This document shows, one piece after another, positions 48,619 through 55,931 of a stretch of 64,000 bases of DNA (position 1 is the stretch's first letter; the number at the start of each line of letters is the position of its first letter). A model generated the notes under the pieces. It was given only the letters and a program-made list of their open reading frames with translations, did not search any database and was not told the DNA's origin. The translations under genes were made by a program, and so were the position numbers. The DNA comes from Citrobacter sp. RHB25-C09 (lineage in GTDB: Bacteria > Pseudomonadota > Gammaproteobacteria > Enterobacterales > Enterobacteriaceae), in NCBI RefSeq assembly GCF_013836145.1, contig NZ_CP057483.1, forward strand, positions 992,001 through 1,056,000. The letters run 5' to 3'.

Positions 48619-49352
48619 GACAGTAACCCCCGCGCTTTCAGCCCGGCCTCACGTTCCCGCATTTTTTCCTGCCAGACCTTGCGCTGGCCGGGTGTGGTCG
48701 CAACGTCATGCTCCATATGCGGCAGCGTGGAGGCCGACAGACCTGTTTTAAACAGCACGGGTTCATCAGTCAGACGGATATTGCAGCCCCTCACCGCCTG
48801 CTCAAGCCGCGTTTTCACCTGCTGCATAACGACATGCTCTGGCTCGACATAGCCCTGATGGCCAATGGTATTGGCAAGCGGATTTTCTTTAACCAGAATG
48901 CTGAGTTTCATTGCTCTGACGAGGGCACCGCAGCTTTCACGCAGGGCAACATCGAGTTCATGCTCTGCATACTGACTGAGGGCGCCGTGATGTGCCTGAC
49001 GGTATGCTCTGGCCGTGCGGTCACAGGCTCCTTTGAGGCTGTCCAGCTCGAAAGACAGAACCTCAGCCATATTGTCACATTCCTGCGCCAGCTCCCGTCG
49101 CGCCACGCGAGTTATATGGCGTTGTTTCAGCTCGTCGGTAATGACCGCACCACCGGCACGAAAGGCGGTGCGCCATGCACCGGAATCATTGTCGTTTTCC
49201 TGCTCCAGTTCAGTTTTTTGCGTTTGTACCTGGCTGATGGCCGTCGTGGTTTCGTCCATGCGTCGGGCATTGGTCAGATGTGCTTCTCTGGCCGTTTCAA
49301 GGCGTTCCATTGCGGGTTTAAGGTAGTCGGGAATAACAGCGGTCTGAGTCAT
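48615..49352 (-). CDS. sid: Capsid size determination protein Sid
   Basis: External scaffold that forces the helper capsid protein to build a small T=4 shell able to hold only the satellite genome. It has 245 residues (P4: 244), start at 49352 (MTQTAVIPDYLKPAME) after GAGGAG. An upstream in-frame start at 49418 is rejected. Conserved blocks are VARRELAQECDNMAEVLSFE, LVKENPLANTIGHQGYVEPE and the C-terminus ELKARGLLS-like (here AGLKARGLLS). First gene of the late operon. Confidence 0.94.
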   Translation of the reverse strand: MTQTAVIPDYLKPAMERLETAREAHLTNARRMDETTTAISQVQTQKTELEQENDNDSGAWRTAFRAGGAVITDELKQRHITRVARRELAQECDNMAEVLSFELDSLKGACDRTARAYRQAHHGALSQYAEHELDVALRESCGALVRAMKLSILVKENPLANTIGHQGYVEPEHVVMQQVKTRLEQAVRGCNIRLTDEPVLFKTGLSASTLPHMEHDVATTPGQRKVWQEKMREREAGLKARGLLS

Positions 49353-49424
49353 GTCGGGTCTCCTCTTTGTTTCAATCTGAGGAGATTCTGCCGCGCCAGA
49401 CACAACAACACGATTCATTGCCGT

Positions 49425-49442
49425 TGTGGCAAAAATGGCACA
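49425..49442 (-). promoter_or_regulatory. Delta/Ogr activator site of the sid promoter
   Basis: TGT (49425-49427), twelve bases, ACA (49440-49442): the exact TGT-N12-ACA dyad bound by Ogr/Delta proteins. Its centre lies about 81 bases before the sid ATG. The usual -55 placement would put the transcript start near 49378, leaving a short leader with the GAGGAG site. Confidence 0.75.
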
Positions 49443-49499
49443 AACAGACCTTAAAAACCGGCTGGCCAGAGAAAGGTCTCTGGGAAACCTTACTCACTG

Positions 49500-49625
49500 T
49501 TTGTTTTTTTACTAATAACTATTCACTACTGTTCACTGAAAAGAAAAAGATAAGTAATACAGTAAGATAAGGAGTGAACAGTTGAAGGTATAAGTGTTCA
49601 CCGACTGTTCACTACTATTCACCCT
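49500..49625. other. Iteron cluster, putative ori1 for Alpha
   Basis: Several copies, in both orientations, of the P4 type I repeat core GTGAACAG/CTGTTCAC. Examples are ACTGTTCACTG near 49527, GTGAACAGTTG near 49573, GTGTTCACC near 49592, CTGTTCACT near 49603 and weaker CTATTCACC near 49613. They sit in AT-rich DNA between sid and vis. In P4 such repeats are bound by the Alpha C-terminal domain to start replication. Confidence 0.7.
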
Positions 49626-49725
49626 CCGATTTTATTGCTGATGGCATAGCTTAGACTTTATTTCGATTGATATTGATAAACATATAACTAAAAGGAATCG
49701 AAATTGCTGCAATGTAATGCAGTGA

Positions 49726-49760
49726 TTTGCATCTGTTTGCCAGCGTTTGCCTTTGTTTGC
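49726..49760 (+). repeat. Four TTTGC repeats at exact 10-base spacing
   Basis: TTTGC at 49726, 49736, 49746 and 49756, three of them within GTTTGCC or GTTTGCA. One repeat per helical turn suggests a protein-binding array on one DNA face. It is about 130 bases upstream of vis, so Vis itself or Delta is a candidate ligand. No matching family site is known to me. Confidence 0.6.
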
Positions 49761-49890
49761 CATAGCGAAAAGTCAATGTTTGTTTCCCCAAAAATCTCAC
49801 ATGACCTGAGGGAAAATATAACCATAATAAGGAGCTACCTGACGCCGGAAAGACACGACCGGCACTGTATGGACTTTGTGAGGTAGCCCG

Positions 49891-50157
49891 ATGCACACCG
49901 CTTTTTCTTCCTCGTCTTCTGCCCCTGCCGCGCCGCTGATGCCGGTCTCTGATGTCGTTCAGGAGCGCTTTATCCGCCTGCCCGAAGTGATTCATCTGTG
50001 CGGTCTGTCCCGGTCAACCATTTATGACCTCATCAGCCGGGAGGCATTCCCGAAACAAATCTCCCTCGGCGGTAAAAACGTGGCGTGGGCGCAGTCTGAA
50101 ATCACCGCATGGATGGCAGAGCGTATTGCCGAACGCAACCGGGGTTTTGACGCATGA
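49891..50157 (+). CDS. vis: AlpA/Vis-family regulator and excisionase
   Basis: An 88-residue MerR-like helix-turn-helix protein of the AlpA family. It is close to P4 Vis (same length and Ser-rich start MHTAFSSSSSAPAAP). The HTH lies at about residues 30-60 (LPEVIHLCGLSRSTIYDLIS), and EAFPKQISLGGKNVAWAQSE is the typical wing. In P4, Vis promotes excision and represses the early and late promoters. Start ATG 49891 preceded by GAGG. Upstream lie the phased TTTGC repeats. Followed by the CI immunity region. Confidence 0.92.
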   Translation: MHTAFSSSSSAPAAPLMPVSDVVQERFIRLPEVIHLCGLSRSTIYDLISREAFPKQISLGGKNVAWAQSEITAWMAERIAERNRGFDA

Positions 50158-50192
50158 TGATAACCGTTCAGCAAACCGCCCCTTTTTCTGGC

Positions 50193-50222
50193 TTGCTTCT
50201 TTTCGCCGTTTCCAGGTATAGT
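50193..50222 (+). promoter_or_regulatory. Putative early promoter PLE of the satellite
   Basis: -35-like TTGCTT (50193-50198), 18-base spacer, -10-like TATAGT (50217-50222), about 30 bases upstream of seqA. The position fits P4 PLE, from which both the CI RNA and the kil-epsilon-alpha operon are made. Sequence match is moderate. Confidence 0.45.
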
Positions 50223-50253
50223 TTTCCCGCTGTCGCAAAATCGGCAGCCGGAA

Positions 50254-50277
50254 TTGGCGTTCCGAATAACTTCAAGG
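50254..50277 (+). promoter_or_regulatory. seqA, target of the CI antisense RNA
   Basis: Begins TTGGCGT (50254-50260) and ends CTTCAAGG (50270-50277). Both blocks are complementary to seqB (50419-50440) within the putative CI RNA. In P4, pairing of CI with seqA causes premature termination of early transcripts. Confidence 0.7.
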
Positions 50278-50283
50278 CGACAC

Positions 50284-50308
50284 GACACGCGCCATGCGTG
50301 TTTTTTTA
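50284..50308 (+). terminator. Intrinsic terminator in the immunity leader
   Basis: Stem CACGC (50286-50290) / GCGTG (50296-50300) extendable by A-T pairs, followed by seven T residues. It lies just after seqA and would truncate PLE transcripts, consistent with P4-style immunity by early termination. Confidence 0.8.
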
Positions 50309-50387
50309 TGTCGTTGCTCAGGCACACCCATTTTCAGGGCTGTGGTGTTTATTCGTGCACCAGAGTCCTTTTCTGATAATGGTAGTC

Positions 50388-50460
50388 CGGGCGGGGCAGC
50401 CTTCGGGCTGGCCGGTTTCCTTGAAGGCCGGTTACGCCAACCCCGTTCGGGCTGCCACCA
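50388..50460 (+). ncRNA. cI: CI RNA, P4-type immunity antisense RNA (approximate ends)
   Basis: GC-rich, highly foldable segment bounded by GGGCAGCC-type and GGGCTGCC-type complementary arms, with an inner GCAGCCTTCGGGCTG hairpin. It contains seqB (50419-50440), which starts CCTTGAAGG and ends TACGCCAA. These blocks are complementary to both seqA and seqC. The arrangement and size (about 70 nt) match the processed P4 CI RNA. Exact ends need RNA mapping. Confidence 0.7.
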
Positions 50461-50466
50461 GTGAAA

Positions 50467-50505
50467 TTGGCGTTTCCGGTGGTAGTTTTTCAAACTACTT
50501 CAAGG
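50467..50505 (+). promoter_or_regulatory. seqC, CI-RNA target overlapping the kil ribosome site
   Basis: Begins TTGGCGT (50467) and ends CTTCAAGG (50498-50505), with an internal GTAGTTT/AAACTAC hairpin. Its last bases are part of AAGGAGG, the kil ribosome-binding site, so CI pairing would also block kil translation. Confidence 0.7.
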
Positions 50506-50516
50506 AGGCTGCCATC

Positions 50517-50711
50517 ATGGCTACTACCCTCACCCAGCCACACCCGCAGTTTGTCTTTGTGTTTGCCGCCGTTCGTCGTGCAGACCGTAAACCCCGTATC
50601 TGTATGCTCCGCACCGTTGCCGGTGATGAACACGCCGCACGTCTTTCCCTCGTTCGCGATTACGTCCTCTCGTTTGCTGGCCGTCTGCCGGTTGCGGAGG
50701 TACACGCATGA
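50517..50711 (+). CDS. kil: Kil, host cell-division inhibitor (Icd-like)
   Basis: A 64-residue protein (P4 Kil: about 65) similar to the Icd-like/Ash family. It starts MATTLTQPHPQFVFVFAAVRR and ends LPVAEVHA. In P4 its expression blocks cell division and is lethal, hence CI control. The start ATG 50517 has a perfect AAGGAGG eight bases upstream. The frame is open far upstream (to 50154), which databases often annotate as a longer Ash protein; the upstream part overlaps the RNA immunity region and is probably not translated. The stop overlaps epsilon (ATGA). Confidence 0.85.
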   Translation: MATTLTQPHPQFVFVFAAVRRADRKPRICMLRTVAGDEHAARLSLVRDYVLSFAGRLPVAEVHA

Positions 50712-50935
50712 GAAATACCACTATTACCGCCCGTGACCTCGAATGCCTTGAGCATATGCGCAACGTCGGCCAGCTCGTCGGCGATCTGATGCAGGAACAG
50801 GATTGCGCGACCGTTCGTCGTGACCCGGTGCAGCAGTTACAGCTCACCTCCGTGATCTATCTCATGACCGCCCAGCTCGACGGCGTGGTCGAGCGCTGCA
50901 ATCAGCGCTGGCTGACAGGGGAGGGCAACGTATGA
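50708..50935 (+). CDS. Epsilon-type derepression protein (small P4 operon gene)
   Basis: A 75-residue soluble helical protein between kil and orf106. This is the slot of P4 epsilon, which inactivates the P2 repressor to induce the helper. Assignment is by position; I cannot confirm sequence similarity. It overlaps kil and the next gene by four bases each (ATGA both times), so the operon is tightly coupled. Confidence 0.6.
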   Translation: MRNTTITARDLECLEHMRNVGQLVGDLMQEQDCATVRRDPVQQLQLTSVIYLMTAQLDGVVERCNQRWLTGEGNV

Positions 50936-51252
50936 AACAGCCATTACCGCCCGTATTACGTGCCGCACTGTATCGCCGCGCCGTGGCCTGTGCGTGGCTG
51001 ACCCTGTGTGAACATCAGCGCCGATACCCGCACCTCACCCTCGACGCACTGGAAACCGCCATTGCCGCCGAGCTGGAGGGCTTCTATCTGCGCCAGCACG
51101 GCGAGGAAAAAGGCCGTCAGATTGCCTGTGCATTACTGGAAGATTTAATGGAAGCCGGACCACTGAAAGCCGCGCCGTCACTGTCCTTTCTCGGGCTCGC
51201 GGTGATGGATGAACTTTGCGCCCGTCACATCACACCGCCTGTACTGCACTGA
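50932..51252 (+). CDS. DUF5375-family protein (P4 orf106)
   Basis: A 106-residue protein, the same length as P4 orf106, of unknown function. Basic N-terminus (MKQPLPPVLRAALYRRAVAC) and helical body ending HITPPVLH. It lies between epsilon and alpha with a four-base overlap upstream and 14 bases before the alpha start. The conserved position suggests a replication- or early-phase accessory role. Confidence 0.8.
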   Translation: MKQPLPPVLRAALYRRAVACAWLTLCEHQRRYPHLTLDALETAIAAELEGFYLRQHGEEKGRQIACALLEDLMEAGPLKAAPSLSFLGLAVMDELCARHITPPVLH

Positions 51253-51266
51253 GGGAGAAAATAACA

Positions 51267-53600
51267 ATGAAAATGAACGTAACGGAAACCGTAAAACAGG
51301 CCTGCGGCCACTGGCCGCACATTCTCCCGGCGCTGGGTGTGAAGGTCATTAAAAACCGCCATCAGTCCTGCCCGGTGTGCGGCGGCTCTGACCGTTTCCG
51401 CTTTGACGATAAAGAGGGGCGAGGCACATGGTTCTGTAACCAGTGCGGCGCGGGTGACGGGCTTAAGCTGGTAGAGAAAGTGTTCGGCGTAACCGCATCA
51501 GAGGCCGCCCAAAAGGTGGATGCTGTCACCGGCAACCTGCCGCCGGTTGCCCCGGAGGTGATTGCGGCCATAGAGACTGAAACCGATGCCGACCGCAAAG
51601 CGGCGGCCGGGCTGGCCGCGAAACTGATGGAGAAAACCCGACCGGCCACCGGCAACGCCTACCTTACCCGCAAGGGCTTCCCCGCTCTGGAATGTCTGAC
51701 GCTCACCGCCCAGCATAAAACCGGCGGCGTGACGTTCCGCGCCGGTGATGTGATTGTCCCGCTGCATGACGGTACCAGTGCACTGGTTAACCTTCAGCTT
51801 ATCAATGCTGACGGTCTCAAACGCACCCTGAAAGGCGGTCAGGTCAAAGGGGCGTGTAATATCATCGAGGGGCAGAAACAGGCCGGAAAACGCCTGTGGA
51901 TAGCGGAAGGCTATGCGACCGCACTCACCGTGCATCACCTGACCGGGGAAACCGTCATGGTGGCTCTGTCTTCCGTGAACCTCCTTTCTCTGGCGAGCCT
52001 TGCCCGTCAGAAACACCCGGCCTGCCAGATTGTGCTGGCCGCCGACCGCGACCTTAACGGCGACGGTCAGACAAAAGCCGCTGCGGCCGCAGAAGCGTGT
52101 GAAGGTGTTGTTGCCCTGCCGCCGGTATTCGGAGACTGGAATGATGCGTTTATTCAGAAAGGTGAAGAAGAGACGCGGAAAGCGATTTATAACGCCATCC
52201 GGCCACCGGCTGACAGCCCTTTCACAACCATGAGCGAGGCGGAATTTACCGCCATGAGCACCAGTGAAAAGGCGATGCGGGTACATGAACATTACGGCGA
52301 AGCGCTGGCTGTGGATGCGAACGGCCAGCTCCTGTCCCGCTATGAGGCCGGGATATGGAAAATCATCCCGACGTCGGATTTTGAACGCGATGTGGCCGGG
52401 CTGTTCCAGCGTCTCCGTGCCCCGTTCTCGTCGGGGAAAATCACCTCAGTGGTGGAGACCCTGAAACTGGTTATTCCGCAACAGGCCGCCCCTGCACGGC
52501 GTCTGATTGGTTTTCGCAACGGCGTACTTGATACCGGCACCGGCATATTCAGCCCACACCATCAGTCACACTGGCTGCGCACACTTTGTGATGTCGATTT
52601 TACCCCGCCGGTGGAGGGTGAAACGCTGGAAACCCACGCCCCGGATTTCTGGCGCTGGCTCGACCGTGCCGCCGGTGGCAGACCGGAAAAACGCGACGTT
52701 ATTCTGGCTGCGCTGTTTATGGTGCTGGCGAACCGCTACGACTGGCAGCTCTTTCTCGAAGTGACCGGGCCGGGTGGCAGTGGTAAAAGTATTCTGGCTG
52801 AAATTGCGACCATGCTTGCCGGGGAAGATAACGCCACGTCGGCGACCATCGAAACGCTGGAATCACCGCGTGAACGTGCCGCGCTGATTGGCTTCTCGCT
52901 CATCCGTCTGCCTGACCAGGAAAAATGGAGCGGTGACGGAGCAGGGCTCAAGGCCATCACCGGCGGGGATGCGGTCTCCGTTGACCCGAAATATAAGGAT
53001 GCGTACTCAACCCATATTCCGGCGGTGATTCTGGCCGTGAACAATAACCCGATGCGTTTCACCGACCGCAGCGGCGGCGTATCCCGTCGCCGGGTGATTC
53101 TGCATTTCCCGGAACAGATTGCCCCGGAAGAGCGCGACCCGCAGCTCAAGAACAAAATCGCCCGCGAGCTGGCCGTGATTGTGCGCCAGCTTATGCAGAA
53201 GTTCAGTGACCCGATGACCGCACGCGCACTGCTCCAGTCACAGCAGAACTCCGACGAGGCGCTCAGTATTAAACGCGATGCTGACCCGACATTTGATTTT
53301 TGCGGCTATCTGGAAGCGCTGCCGGAGCCGGAGGGGATGTATATTGGCAATGCCAACATCATTCCGCGTCAGCCGCGGCTGTATCTGTATCATGCCTATC
53401 TGGCGTATATGGAGGCCCACGGCTACAAAAACACACTCAGCCTCACCATGTTCGGGAAGGGATTGCCAGCCATGCTGAAAGAGTACGGGCTGAGTTATGA
53501 GAAGCGCCGTAAAAATCAGGGCATACAGACCAATCTGGCGCTAAGAGAAGAAAGCAACGCCGACTGGTTACCGAAATGCGATGACCCTATAGCGAAATAA
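51267..53600 (+). CDS. alpha: P4 Alpha-type replication protein (primase-helicase-origin binder)
   Basis: Multifunctional satellite replication protein of 777 residues, the P4 Alpha length. It has an N-terminal zinc ribbon (CPVC at about 35-38 and CNQC about 62-65), then a TOPRIM-type primase domain (WIAEGYATA about 212-220, VLAADRDLNGDG about 255-266). The SF3/D5 helicase has Walker A TGPGGSGKSI (about 504-513), and the C-terminal origin-binding domain (from about 650) recognises type I iterons. Start ATG 51267 (MKMNVTETVKQA) preceded by GAGGGAG; the upstream in-frame start is rejected. Followed by a strong terminator and the crr-like repeats. Confidence 0.95.
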   Translation: MKMNVTETVKQACGHWPHILPALGVKVIKNRHQSCPVCGGSDRFRFDDKEGRGTWFCNQCGAGDGLKLVEKVFGVTASEAAQKVDAVTGNLPPVAPEVIAAIETETDADRKAAAGLAAKLMEKTRPATGNAYLTRKGFPALECLTLTAQHKTGGVTFRAGDVIVPLHDGTSALVNLQLINADGLKRTLKGGQVKGACNIIEGQKQAGKRLWIAEGYATALTVHHLTGETVMVALSSVNLLSLASLARQKHPACQIVLAADRDLNGDGQTKAAAAAEACEGVVALPPVFGDWNDAFIQKGEEETRKAIYNAIRPPADSPFTTMSEAEFTAMSTSEKAMRVHEHYGEALAVDANGQLLSRYEAGIWKIIPTSDFERDVAGLFQRLRAPFSSGKITSVVETLKLVIPQQAAPARRLIGFRNGVLDTGTGIFSPHHQSHWLRTLCDVDFTPPVEGETLETHAPDFWRWLDRAAGGRPEKRDVILAALFMVLANRYDWQLFLEVTGPGGSGKSILAEIATMLAGEDNATSATIETLESPRERAALIGFSLIRLPDQEKWSGDGAGLKAITGGDAVSVDPKYKDAYSTHIPAVILAVNNNPMRFTDRSGGVSRRRVILHFPEQIAPEERDPQLKNKIARELAVIVRQLMQKFSDPMTARALLQSQQNSDEALSIKRDADPTFDFCGYLEALPEPEGMYIGNANIIPRQPRLYLYHAYLAYMEAHGYKNTLSLTMFGKGLPAMLKEYGLSYEKRRKNQGIQTNLALREESNADWLPKCDDPIAK

Positions 53601-53608
53601 CCTACCCT

Positions 53609-53633
53609 GACCGGCAATCGCCGGTCTTTTTTT
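53609..53633 (+). terminator. Terminator after alpha
   Basis: Perfect seven-base stem GACCGGC (53609-53615) / GCCGGTC (53620-53626), loop AATC, then seven T residues. It ends the early operon. Confidence 0.9.
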
Positions 53634-53650
53634 ACCTGCGAAACGGCTAA

Positions 53651-53775
53651 AGTGAACAGTAAAGTGTTCACTGTTCACCAACCGTTCACTACATAACGAT
53701 ATGAATTTTATGAATAAAAACGTTTAGTGAACAGTGTGAACAGTTTTTCTAAAAAAAAGTTTTTTTTCTGTTCTT
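53651..53775. other. Second iteron cluster, putative crr
   Basis: At least five GTGAACAG/CTGTTCAC cores in both orientations: AGTGAACAG at 53651, CTGTTCACC near 53667, CGTTCACT near 53680, AGTGAACAG and TGTGAACAG near 53726-53744. They are followed by an AT palindrome (A8-G-T8). In P4, crr is the second cis element required with ori1 for replication; the spacing of about 4.1 kb to the first cluster is similar. Confidence 0.7.
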
Positions 53776-53807
53776 TAGTTCGTATGAAAAATGAACGCAC
53801 CCGTCAA

Positions 53808-53828
53808 TGTGTATAGCGGTGTGTATAG
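53808..53828 (+). promoter_or_regulatory. Putative integrase arm-type sites at the right end
   Basis: Two direct repeats TGTGTATAG at 53808 and 53820, 12 bases apart, the same motif and spacing as at the left end. They lie 60-80 bases from the attR core. Confidence 0.6.
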
Positions 53829-53887
53829 AAATGTTTTTCGATTTTATTTTTATCAATAAAATCATGGTATTGATGCTATTTGTCGGT

Positions 53888-53910
53888 TCCTATTATCGCA
53901 CCATCTCAAC
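53888..53910 (+). other. attR core
   Basis: Copy of the thrW 3' end starting TCCTATTATCGCACCATCTC. It lacks one G relative to attL, so it reads ATCGCACC instead of ATCGGCACC. It marks the right end of the satellite. Confidence 0.85.
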
Positions 53911-54001
53911 GATCTTTTCCATCTATACCGAAATCTGCTTAAAGCTCAAAGGCATGCGGTACTAGTAGAAACCCAAAATGGCCGCATGCGGAGCCAGTGT
54001 T

Positions 54002-55931
54002 CTATTTGAATGGATTACCATATTTTTTCAAGTACGCCTCACCCATTTTCTGTGCTGAGGTGTAGTTAAGATGGGTTCCATCGACTCTAAAAATAATGTC
54101 GCCATCGATTGTGGCTGCACACTTTTCATCTTTGCAGAGCAGAGCAGAGCATTTGGGTCGATCAACGTAATTTCTGGGATGTCATGTTTAAGTCTATACT
54201 CTTCTCTTGATTCTTTTTTCATTCCATAAGGGAACATATCAGCATTACCGATGGCATGTTTCATTTTTGCTGAGCGTAACTTAGCAATTCCAGATGTGCC
54301 AATTGTATTAAAAGGTCTGGCAATGATATAGACTTTCACACCATTCCTGATAAGTTTTTTGATATAGTTCACTCGTAATTTGTATACAGATGCACTATAG
54401 TCGATTTCTTTATCACCAAATAATCGCAATAATTTGTTATTGTTATTATATATATCAAAATAATCTGATATTATCACAGCGCCAATAGTATTGGCATAAT
54501 TTGTTCGTGTGTTATTATAAAGCATAACAGAATCAGCATTATATTTTGATAATGGTTTGCTTATATCATTAACATATACACCTGGAATTGAGGGGGTAGA
54601 ACTTCTCATTGTGTCATGGATCATGATCCTCGCATCTTTCGCAAGCACATCAATAAAAGGTGTATATGCATTGCCGAACGAATCACCGATCATTAAAACA
54701 TCTGGCTTGTCTTTTTTTACACCTAGCCAGCACTCACTAAAATTTCCGGCTTTCATTTTTTCCATGCATTCACTGCGTTTGATATGTGCAGAGTTATTTG
54801 AGTTGAGTTCATCAAACATCCCTTGCGTTCTCCATTTCATACCGGATGTAGAATCCATATAATTCATAAAAAAATAACAAGCAGTCAACGGCAGGGCATA
54901 GAGAACAGGGAAAACAATAAGCGGAGATTTTAATTTTCTGAAGGGATTTTCAACGAGGTGGTAGCTGATTGAAGCCAAAGTGAATGATAACGCTATAAGA
55001 GCAAAAGCGTTAATTGTCGTCAACTCAATTCCTCTGTAGGCGGCCAGAATTATTACTGGCCAGTGCCATAGGTAGAATGAGTATGAAACTCTTCCGATGT
55101 ATATTATTGGTTTTAATGATAAAAAGCTATTTACAATGCCTCCGCGTGAAGCGAGCAGCATTGTACTGCCTATAGTAACAGGCAGCGCTAAGACCCCAGG
55201 AAAAGAACTACTCTCGTTAAGCAAAAATGCGCTTGTGAGTATCAATATCATACCTGAAACACTTAATATATTTTTATACTTTAATAATGATTCAGTTCTA
55301 CGATAGTTAATTGCCAGCAACGCGCCAGCCATTAATTCGAAAAAACGAAATGGCAACATCATATATGCCAAGTTTTTATCCTGATGCACGTAATACCATG
55401 AAAGGCCTACTGACGTAATAAAAAGTGCTGAAAACAAAGCAACTTTGATGCTTGCTCTTTTTATTTTGTATACCGCCATTAGTATTAATGGCCAAAAAAT
55501 ATAATATTGCTCCTCTACTGCCAGTGACCAGGTATGGAGAAGTGGTTCCGATGATGAGGATTCAAAGTAATTGGTGTGAATGTAAAAGTAAAAATTACTT
55601 ACGCCGAGCATAGAGAGAGCGGCAGTTTTGCCAAAAGACACTAAATCTTCAGGCATTAGATAGTAACAGCAGTATATTCCCACAACTATAAGCATAAAAA
55701 AAGTGCGGGAATTAACCGCTTAATTCTTCGCAAATAAAAACTTGTATAGCTAAAGCGAGATTCTCTGATTTCTTTATCAAGAATACACGTTATTAAAAAA
55801 CCCGAGATTACGAAAAAAACATCTACGCCTACAAATCCACCCTGTACGGGAAGTTTTGCGTGAAAAAAAACCACCATGAGCACCGCAATTGCTCTGAGAC
55901 CATCAATGTCTGCTCTGTATTTAAGTGACAT
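54002..55931 (-). pseudogene. O-acyltransferase (Acyl_transf_3 plus SGNH domain), double frameshift
   Basis: Inner-membrane acyltransferase of the OafA/OafB type that O-acetylates surface polysaccharide. It begins MSLKYRADIDGLRAIAVLMV at 55931. Membrane domain is about residues 1-340, with the HTWSLAVEEQYYIFWP motif. The SGNH domain has GDSFGNAY and, in another frame, the Asp-x-x-His block DGTHLNYTS. The frame breaks twice. A seven-base A run (55696-55702) shifts the frame after RRIKRLIPALF. Three AGAGC units (54136-54150) shift it again before DxxH. Adding one base to the first and removing one unit from the second gives exactly 642 codons ending at 54002. It could be phase-variable or decayed. 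AT-rich, immediately beyond attR. Confidence 0.85.

Larger units (their letters stand above)
42166..53910 (+). mobile_element. P4-type phage satellite integrated at thrW (about 11.7 kb)
   Basis: Bounded by a 24-base attL (42166-42189) and a 23-base attR (53888-53910). Gene order is int, cargo, cos, psu-delta-sid (minus strand), then vis, CI RNA, kil, epsilon, orf106, alpha (plus strand). This is the P4 prophage order when the circular genome is opened at attP beside int. It lacks structural genes, so it needs a P2-like helper for capsids, tails and lysis. P4's gop-beta-cII block is replaced by two AT-rich gene pairs. All core satellite genes appear intact, so I infer it may still be mobilisable. 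Confidence 0.93.

Noticed and set aside
50281..50310. Possible CRISPR-like or IS terminal repeats in the repeat-rich immunity region
   Set aside because: The repeats are explained by seqA/seqB/seqC complementarity and a terminator; there are no evenly spaced direct repeats.
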